Positions 1 through 4,563 of a stretch of 8,247 nt of DNA are shown one piece after another. The notes beneath the pieces are model-generated. The model was not told the DNA's origin and made no database searches. It saw only the letters and a list, made by a program, of their open reading frames with translations. The DNA lies in contig JAHWKS010000184.1 in NCBI GenBank assembly GCA_019347795.1, positions 1 through 8,247 on the forward strand, read 5' to 3'. Position 1 is the first letter of the stretch. Each line of letters begins with the position of its first letter. Source of the stretch: Planctomycetota bacterium. GTDB lineage: Bacteria > Planctomycetota > Planctomycetia > Pirellulales > Pirellulaceae. Made by a program: the position numbers and the translations under genes.

Positions 1-1615
1 CCACCCCCTTCTCCACCGCCCAGTTCACGGCGTCGATCAGGTCGTTGTGCATCGAGGCCGCCCATTCGCGATTAGCGGCGTTGATGAACTCCTTCCCAAA
101 GCCGGTCGAGCCGCGGTAGTTCACCGACAGCACCGCGTAGCCGCGATTGGCCCAAAGCTGGTGCTCCGGGTCGTAGCCCCACGAGTCGCGGGCCCACGGG
201 CCGCCGTGCACCGAGAGCACCATCGGCAGCGGCTTCTCGGGAACGCCGTCGCCGTCCGGGTCCGTGCCTTTGGGAAGCGAGAGATAGCTGACCAGCTTCT
301 TCCCGTCGCGAGCCTCGATCTCCAAGGCGTGCATCTTCACCAGCGGCAGCTTGTCCAGCGAGGGATTGCTGGTGAAGAGGAACTCCGCCTTCTTCGCCCC
401 GCGGTCGTAGAGGTAAAAATCGACTGGGCCGTCGTCCCGCGTGTAAGCTACGGTCCAGCGCGTGTCGTCGAGCGTGCGGCTGGTGAGGATGATCTCGCCG
501 TCCTCGACCGTCTTCAGGTACTCCAGGTCGGGAGCGATGTCTTCGTCCAGCACCTGCCACTCGGTGCGAAGATAATCGACGGTAACCGCCTGCACGTGCT
601 TCTTGGTGGGATGCAGGATTACGCCCGAGATGTCGGCCTTGTCGCTGTCGGCGAGCAGCTTCTGCTCTCCGGTTTCAATGTCCATCTCCGTGAGGGCCGC
701 CGTGTTGCGGTTGCGGCTGTCGAGGAAGTAGAGTTTCGTGCCCTCCTTGTTGAAGCCTTGGGCGCCGCTGGTCATGGCGTCTTCGGCGTCGATCTTGAGA
801 TACTCCTTCCAGCCCTCCTCGGCCTCCTTGTCCGGCCGGAGATAAAGCTGCCCGGCGTCGGGCGTGAAGGTGACCGCGAACCGCACGCGGTAATCGTCGT
901 CGGTCATGAAGCCGGCAAAGCCGGGGTTGAGCTGCACCAGCTCCCGCTCGCCGCTGACGATGTTCACGCGGTAGATGTCGTGCAGCTCGTGCGGCGGGCG
1001 ATCGTTGATGCCGATCAGCACCTCCTCGGGAAAGTGCTCGCTCACGTTGTCGATCTGGGCCGAGATGTTCTCCAGCGGCGTGAGGTCGGTGATCTCATCC
1101 GTCTCCAGATTGACGCTGTAGATATGCCAGTTCTCGTCGCCGTCCTTGTCCTGCCGGTAAAGGATGTGATTGCTGGTGTACGCCCAAGAAAAATTGTTGA
1201 TGCCGCGATGCTTGTCCTTGGTGATCGGCCGGGCCACGTCCAAGTCGTCGGCCGGGGCGACCCACACATTCAAGACGCCCTCCACCGGCGCCAGGAAGGC
1301 GAGCTTCGAGCCGTCGGCGCTGATGCGGGCGCGGGCCTTCTCGGGATTGCCGAAGAACTCGCGACGCGGGATGAGCGGGACCTCGGCCGCGGCGGCTTCC
1401 TTGTTGGTCGGTTGCTTCATGTTCTTCTTCTCACCTTCTTGTTTCGACGGCGGCGGTTCCGAAGGCTGTGCGGGAGCGGCATTCGGCTCGTCGCCGACAT
1501 TCTCCGATGCGACGGCCTGCTGGTTTTGGCGATCGGCGGCCGAGTCGCCAGGAGAGCCGCAGGAGGAAAACAGCAGCGGCGCCAGCGCCGCCAGGAGCAG
1601 ACATCGCAGATGCAT
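1..1615 (-). CDS. S9-family prolyl oligopeptidase-like lipoprotein (partial, C-terminus beyond the left edge)
   Basis: Predicted exported serine peptidase of the S9 (acylaminoacyl/dipeptidyl peptidase) clan, probably cleaving oligopeptides in the periplasm. 538 residues are visible. The N-terminus is a lipoprotein signal: MHLR, a hydrophobic Leu/Ala core, then a lipobox F16-S-S-C19. A low-complexity Ala/Pro/Glu/Lys linker follows to about residue 78. Residues about 85-440 look like the beta-propeller (repeated strands such as ISADGSKLAFLAP and YTSNHILYRQDKDG). The alpha/beta-hydrolase domain begins around residue 460 with the oxyanion-loop motif HGGP (H470-P473), then NYRGSTGFGKEF and MHNDLIDAVNWAV, all characteristic of S9. 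The GxSxG serine, Asp and His would lie past the edge, so activity cannot be judged. The ATG at 1615 has GAGG six bases upstream; an in-frame ATG at 1633 has no ribosome site and would spoil the signal peptide. Divergent from the NtrC-like regulator, with a 195-bp gap. Family assignment is firm; substrate is unknown. Confidence 0.93.
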   Translation of the reverse strand, partial: MHLRCLLLAALAPLLFSSCGSPGDSAADRQNQQAVASENVGDEPNAAPAQPSEPPPSKQEGEKKNMKQPTNKEAAAAEVPLIPRREFFGNPEKARARISADGSKLAFLAPVEGVLNVWVAPADDLDVARPITKDKHRGINNFSWAYTSNHILYRQDKDGDENWHIYSVNLETDEITDLTPLENISAQIDNVSEHFPEEVLIGINDRPPHELHDIYRVNIVSGERELVQLNPGFAGFMTDDDYRVRFAVTFTPDAGQLYLRPDKEAEEGWKEYLKIDAEDAMTSGAQGFNKEGTKLYFLDSRNRNTAALTEMDIETGEQKLLADSDKADISGVILHPTKKHVQAVTVDYLRTEWQVLDEDIAPDLEYLKTVEDGEIILTSRTLDDTRWTVAYTRDDGPVDFYLYDRGAKKAEFLFTSNPSLDKLPLVKMHALEIEARDGKKLVSYLSLPKGTDPDGDGVPEKPLPMVLSVHGGPWARDSWGYDPEHQLWANRGYAVLSVNYRGSTGFGKEFINAANREWAASMHNDLIDAVNWAVEKGV

Positions 1616-1810
1616 CTCAAGCCTCACTTCCATGAATGCGGGAAAACGGCGTGTGGGAGGAATCCAAGATACCGCAGCACAACGGGACCGTCGAGAGAAT
1701 GGCGAGGCGACAATGGCGCTGATTGGCGCGCCCCCGTCGGCTACGATAGATGCCGTCGCCGCGGGCCTTTGTCCGCGGCTGTGTGTCGTGGCGCCCGAGG
1801 GCTTTTTCGT
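1616..1810. other. Divergent intergenic region, peptidase / NtrC-like regulator
   Basis: Gap of 195 bp that must hold both divergent promoters. I see no convincing -35/-10 pair or -24/-12 element on either strand. The only structure is CCGCGG at 1759-1764 and again at 1773-1778; each is self-complementary and together they can form a 6-7 bp hairpin in the regulator's leader, about 30 bases before its start codon. In GC-rich DNA this could be chance. Confidence 0.4.
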
Positions 1811-3241
1811 ATGTCGCGGATCTTATTGATTGACGATGATCCCGATATCCGCGGCTTTCTGCGAGACGCCCTCGCGGGGAACGGCCACCACGTCGATTGT
1901 CTGGACCGGGCGGACCGCGGTCCGGAGGTCCTGTCGCAGGCGGACTACGACGTGGTGCTGCTCGATAACAAGTTGCCCGGCATCTCGGGGATCGAATTTC
2001 TGGCGGCGCTGGAGGAGCGCGACGTTCGCACGCCGGTCATCCTCATGACGGGCGATCCCACATCCGACACGGCGATGCAGGCGATGAACCTCGGCGCCTT
2101 CGACTACGTCGTGAAGCCGCTGGAGATCGACGATCTGGCGGCGGAGCTGGCGCCGCTCATCGCCGAAGCCGCCGAAATCGTCCACGGCATCCGCGAGCCG
2201 GTACGGTTGCCGGGGGACGACGAGCCCGGCGAGGGTGCCAAGCTGCTGGGAAACAGCCGGCCCATGCAGGAGGTCTACAAGCTGATCGGCAAGGTGGCCG
2301 CCAGCGACGTTCCGGTCCTGATCCTCGGCGAGACCGGCACGGGCAAGGAACTGGCGGCGCGGGCTATTCACAGCTACAGCCGGCGGAAGACGCGTCCCTT
2401 CGTCGCGATGAACTGCACCGCCCTCACCGAGAACCTGCTGGACGATGAGCTGTTCGGCCACGAGCCGCGCGCGTACACCGGCGCGGGAGACAAGCTACGC
2501 AAGGGCCGCTTCGAGCACGCCCACGGCGGCACGCTCTTCCTGGACGAGGTCGGCGACATGCCGGTCGTGCTCCAGGCCAAGCTGCTGCGCGTCTTGGAGA
2601 ACCGAGAGATCGTGCGGATCGGAGGAAACGAGCCGATCCCGGTGGACGTGCGCATCGTCTCCGCGACGCATCGCGACCTGGCCGCGCGCTCCGGCGAGGG
2701 GCAGTTCCGGGAGGACCTGCTCTTTCGTCTCAAGGGAGTGACCATTTCGCTTCCACCGCTGCGGGAGCGCGGCCGCGACGACCTGCAACTGCTGGTCGAG
2801 CATTTCCTGCGAAGCGCCGCAAAGAGTCTGGGTCGGACGGCGCCCCCGATGCACCCGACGGCGCTCAAAAAGCTGGCGGCGCATTCCTGGCCGGGCAACA
2901 TTCGCGAGCTGCAGCACGTGATCCGCCTGGCGGTGGTTACTTGCCGCGGATCGCAAATCGCGGCGAGCGACATCGAGTTCGACGCCGCGACGGCCGGCGG
3001 CGGCGACGCGGCGGCGGCGCCGAGCGAGTCGGACGTCGGCGCACACATCGCGCAGGGCGTGCGCGCGGCGCTTGCCGCAAACGAGACGAACCTCTATCAC
3101 CGGCTCCACGACATCTGGGAAAGGGAGCTGATCCGGCAGACCTTGGCGGCATGCGGCGGCAACCAGGTCCAGACCGCCCGACGCCTCGGCATTTCGCGGA
3201 ACGGACTCCGCGCGAAGATGCAAGCCCACGGCCTGGAGTAG
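1811..3241 (+). CDS. NtrC-type response regulator, sigma-54-dependent activator (receiver, AAA+, Fis HTH)
   Basis: Cytosolic DNA-binding enhancer protein that would use ATP hydrolysis to remodel sigma-54 RNA polymerase once its receiver is phosphorylated. 476 residues. Receiver about 1-120: acidic D8-D10, phospho-acceptor D52 (in LLDNKLPG), T80 and K102. AAA+ about 145-385: Walker A GETGTGKE (173-180), Walker B TLFLDEVGD (241-249), arginine-finger region FREDLLFRL (299-307) and WPGNIREL (360-367). A Gly/Ala-rich linker (about 390-405) leads to a Fis-type HTH at about 437-476 (GGNQVQTARRLGISRNGLR). The sigma-54-contacting loop, normally GAFTGA, reads R220-A-Y-T-G-A and is followed by one extra residue before GRFE. 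An open frame extends far upstream but is only the antisense of the peptidase. The ATG at 1811 is chosen because the receiver starts there (SRILLIDDD) with GAGG at 1797-1800. No kinase is co-transcribed; a sigma-54 promoter lies 430 bp downstream. Confidence 0.95.
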   Translation: MSRILLIDDDPDIRGFLRDALAGNGHHVDCLDRADRGPEVLSQADYDVVLLDNKLPGISGIEFLAALEERDVRTPVILMTGDPTSDTAMQAMNLGAFDYVVKPLEIDDLAAELAPLIAEAAEIVHGIREPVRLPGDDEPGEGAKLLGNSRPMQEVYKLIGKVAASDVPVLILGETGTGKELAARAIHSYSRRKTRPFVAMNCTALTENLLDDELFGHEPRAYTGAGDKLRKGRFEHAHGGTLFLDEVGDMPVVLQAKLLRVLENREIVRIGGNEPIPVDVRIVSATHRDLAARSGEGQFREDLLFRLKGVTISLPPLRERGRDDLQLLVEHFLRSAAKSLGRTAPPMHPTALKKLAAHSWPGNIRELQHVIRLAVVTCRGSQIAASDIEFDAATAGGGDAAAAPSESDVGAHIAQGVRAALAANETNLYHRLHDIWERELIRQTLAACGGNQVQTARRLGISRNGLRAKMQAHGLE

Positions 3242-3266
3242 CCGGTCACTTTCATTCGATCGAGTC

Positions 3267-3297
3267 CGGACGCCCATACGTCGTCCGTTTCGATTTG
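3267..3297 (+). terminator. Possible weak intrinsic terminator of the NtrC-like regulator
   Basis: Twenty-five bases after the regulator's stop codon, CGGACG (3267-3272) pairs perfectly with CGTCCG (3282-3287) across a 9-base loop and is followed by TTTCGATTT. The stem is only six pairs and the T-run is interrupted, so termination may be weak or may be shared with the palindrome at 3331-3420. Confidence 0.35.
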
Positions 3298-3330
3298 CGC
3301 AACTCGACTCTTGCCGCTGTCCCTGATGAG

Positions 3331-3420
3331 ACCACGGATGGCAAAGCCGGCCCACGGATGAAGATCCGCGAATCCTGGGATCCCGGAAACCATCCGTGGG
3401 CCGGCTTTGCCATCCGTGGT
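3331..3420. repeat. Perfect 30-bp inverted repeat with 30-base loop (palindromic element)
   Basis: Bases 3331-3360 are the exact reverse complement of 3391-3420, with 30 bases between. Each arm is itself composite: the nonamer CCACGGATG occurs at 3332-3340 and 3352-3360 around a GCAAAGCCGGC core, and is mirrored in the other arm. The loop contains the palindrome GGGATCCC at 3377-3384. A stem of 30 perfect pairs is far beyond chance and points to a recent or selected element. REP/MITE-like mobile sequence, cruciform, strong RNA hairpin or terminator are all possible. I found no flanking target duplication and no second copy in this window. Confidence 0.95.
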
Positions 3421-3445
3421 CCGAATTCAAAGCGACCGACGGCCG

Positions 3446-3502
3446 GTGCGCATCGCACGAACAGTGGGTGTTCGCCGCTCGCACAGAGCTCGGTTCCAAC
3501 CG
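3446..3502. promoter_or_regulatory. Candidate enhancer dyads for a Fis-type activator
   Basis: GTGCG-CAT-CGCAC (3446-3458) and CGGTT-CC-AACCG (3491-3502) are perfect five-base-arm dyads. The ten bases GTGCGCATCG recur at 3536-3545. They lie about 130-220 bp upstream of the -24 element, the usual range for NtrC-type enhancer sites. The two dyads differ in sequence and short dyads are frequent in GC-rich DNA, so this is position-based inference only. Confidence 0.25.
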
Positions 3503-3673
3503 GAGAGTCCCGAAGGAAACGGCGTCGGTCCTGTCGTGCGCATCGGCAGTCCGATGAAAAATGACTGCTGCGCTTGCTTGCGAGGCAAGTTGCTGCGCTG
3601 CCGGGTGTTGCGATCGATGGGAAGATCGCCTGCACGCCCCAATTCCGCGGCTGCTGTGAATCGCTCGACACGA

Positions 3674-3690
3674 TTGGCGCCCTTGTTGCC
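3674..3690 (+). promoter_or_regulatory. Sigma-54 (-24/-12) promoter
   Basis: T-TGGCGC-CCTTG-TTGC-C matches the sigma-54 consensus (YTGGCACG-N4-TTGCW) at the invariant GG (3676-3677) and GC (3688-3689) with exact spacing; the differences are G for A at the fifth position, C for G at the seventh and C after TTGC. Predicted transcription start is near 3701, giving a leader of about 59 bases to the start at 3760. A sigma-54 activator gene lies directly upstream, which supports function. Confidence 0.7.
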
Positions 3691-3747
3691 TAAGGCTTCG
3701 GCGCCCGCGACCAATTGCGTCGGGGCGAACCATCACCTCTCAACTTC

Positions 3748-3789
3748 AAGGAACGTATCATGATCAGCCTCGCCAAGGAGTTCACCATG
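3748..3789 (+). promoter_or_regulatory. Two nested ribosome sites and starts for the small gene
   Basis: AAGGA at 3748-3752 sits seven bases before ATG 3760, and AAGGAG at 3775-3780 sits six bases before the in-frame ATG 3787. Both are well spaced; the second is the stronger. The second site is itself coding (Lys-Glu) in the longer product, so two proteins differing by nine N-terminal residues could be made. Confidence 0.6.
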
Positions 3790-4071
3790 AATCGCAGTTC
3801 GCTCAACAGTCTCGGACCGGATTCGCGCGGTGTGTTGCTCGGCGTTCGCAGCAGCGCGGAGTTGATTCCCTGCTTCTTCGAAGTCAGCCGGACGAGAATG
3901 CCCATCCAGGTGCCCGCCCAGTTGTTGTCCGAGCATCGCCGCTCGGGACTTGGCGACATCGTCCTGACGGTCGCCGCCGAGGCGCGGCCGGTTCGCGAGC
4001 GGGCCGCGCTCCCTCAGCAGCGCGAGGCCAATCAATGGCTGGCGGAGATGGAAGATTTCGACCGTTTCTAG
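3760..4071 (+). CDS. Small protein of unknown function in the sigma-54-driven pair
   Basis: I do not recognise this 103-residue protein (94 residues from ATG 3787, which has the better ribosome site). It starts MISLAKEFTMNRSSLNSL. It then has a mixed hydrophobic stretch around residues 30-72 (ELIPCFFEVSRTRMPIQVP and GDIVLTVAAEA), a charged Arg/Glu/Gln region and an acidic C-terminus LAEMEDFDRF. There is one Cys (in IPCFF), no transmembrane segment, no signal peptide and no HTH. The hydrophobic spacing suggests a small folded cytosolic domain. It is the first gene after the sigma-54 promoter and ends 21 bases before the Rcp1-like regulator, so the two are probably co-transcribed and the product may serve the same pathway. 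That the gene is real rests on the two ribosome sites, the promoter and the operon geometry. Confidence 0.72.
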   Translation: MISLAKEFTMNRSSLNSLGPDSRGVLLGVRSSAELIPCFFEVSRTRMPIQVPAQLLSEHRRSGLGDIVLTVAAEARPVRERAALPQQREANQWLAEMEDFDRF

Positions 4072-4092
4072 TCCTCACCCGGAGAAGGAGCC

Positions 4093-4563
4093 ATGAATAT
4101 GGTTTTGCGCGAACACGCCGTGAATGGCGTGATGGGCAGGCCGATCGAGATCCTGCTCGTCGAAGACAACCCCGACGATGCGTCTCTGACCATCGAGACG
4201 CTTCAGGAGGGGCGCATCCGCAACAACATCCACCTGGTCGAGGACGGCGTCGAGGCGATGGCCTTTCTGCGGCAGGCGCCGCCGCACCAGACGGCGCCCC
4301 GCCCCGACCTGATCCTCCTCGACCTGCAGCTCCCGCGCATGAACGGCCGGGAGGTGCTGGCGGAGATCAAGTGCGACTCGCGGCTGAAGCGCATCCCCGT
4401 GGTGATCATGACCACCAGCAGCGCTGAGCAGGACATCTTCAACTCGTACCAGCTCCACGCGAACTGCTACATCACCAAGCCGGTGGAGCTGGACGACTTC
4501 ATCCTGGCGGTGCGGAAGATCGAAGATTTCTGGCTGACGATCGTCAAGCTACCGGCCGCCTGA
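4093..4563 (+). CDS. Stand-alone response regulator, Rcp1 type
   Basis: Single-domain CheY-like receiver of the Rcp1 family, which typically takes phosphate from phytochrome-like or PAS-containing soluble histidine kinases and acts by protein contact or as a relay. 156 residues. Acidic pair E24-D25 (ILLVEDNPDD), phospho-acceptor D77 (PDLILLDLQLP), T107/T108 (VIMTTSS), K129 (ITKPVEL), and the family's C-terminal signature KIEDFWLTIVKLP. There is no output domain. The start is uncertain: ATG 4093 has GGAG at 4081-4084, ATG 4099 has AAGGAG at 4085-4090 with better spacing, and ATG 4132 (MGRPIEI) matches common family starts but lacks a ribosome site. It follows the small gene by 21 bases and is likely driven by the sigma-54 promoter. 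Its 3' end overlaps the convergent kinase by 15 bp, and that kinase is the obvious partner. Confidence 0.95.
   Translation: MNMVLREHAVNGVMGRPIEILLVEDNPDDASLTIETLQEGRIRNNIHLVEDGVEAMAFLRQAPPHQTAPRPDLILLDLQLPRMNGREVLAEIKCDSRLKRIPVVIMTTSSAEQDIFNSYQLHANCYITKPVELDDFILAVRKIEDFWLTIVKLPAA

Larger units (their letters stand above)
3242..3759. other. Non-coding region between NtrC-like gene and the sigma-54-driven pair
   Basis: About 520 bp with no credible gene. The open frames that cross it are GC-rich shadows without ribosome sites or recognisable protein features. It contains, in order, a small terminator-like hairpin, a perfect 90-bp palindromic element, two short dyads (3446-3458 and 3491-3502), a 9-base direct repeat TGCTGCGCT (3566-3574 and 3591-3599), and a sigma-54 promoter at 3675-3689. 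The arrangement resembles a long enhancer-promoter region for a sigma-54 operon. Confidence 0.6.

Noticed and set aside
1759..1778. Hairpin from two CCGCGG copies as a possible leader attenuator or operator
   Set aside because: Only six or seven pairs, each half self-complementary, no T-run, and the word is common in this base composition.
47..1810. Long plus-strand open frame joined to the NtrC-like regulator, as if it had a 588-residue N-terminal domain
   Set aside because: It is antisense to the peptidase gene, whose minus-strand frame encodes clear S9 motifs and a lipoprotein signal. The antisense peptide has no recognisable domain, and the receiver domain begins at 1811 with its own ribosome site.
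2495..3736. 413-codon minus-strand open frame
   Set aside because: It lies opposite the AAA+ and HTH coding sequence and then crosses the palindrome and non-coding gap. The peptide is Arg/Ser-rich without a domain, a typical GC-rich shadow.
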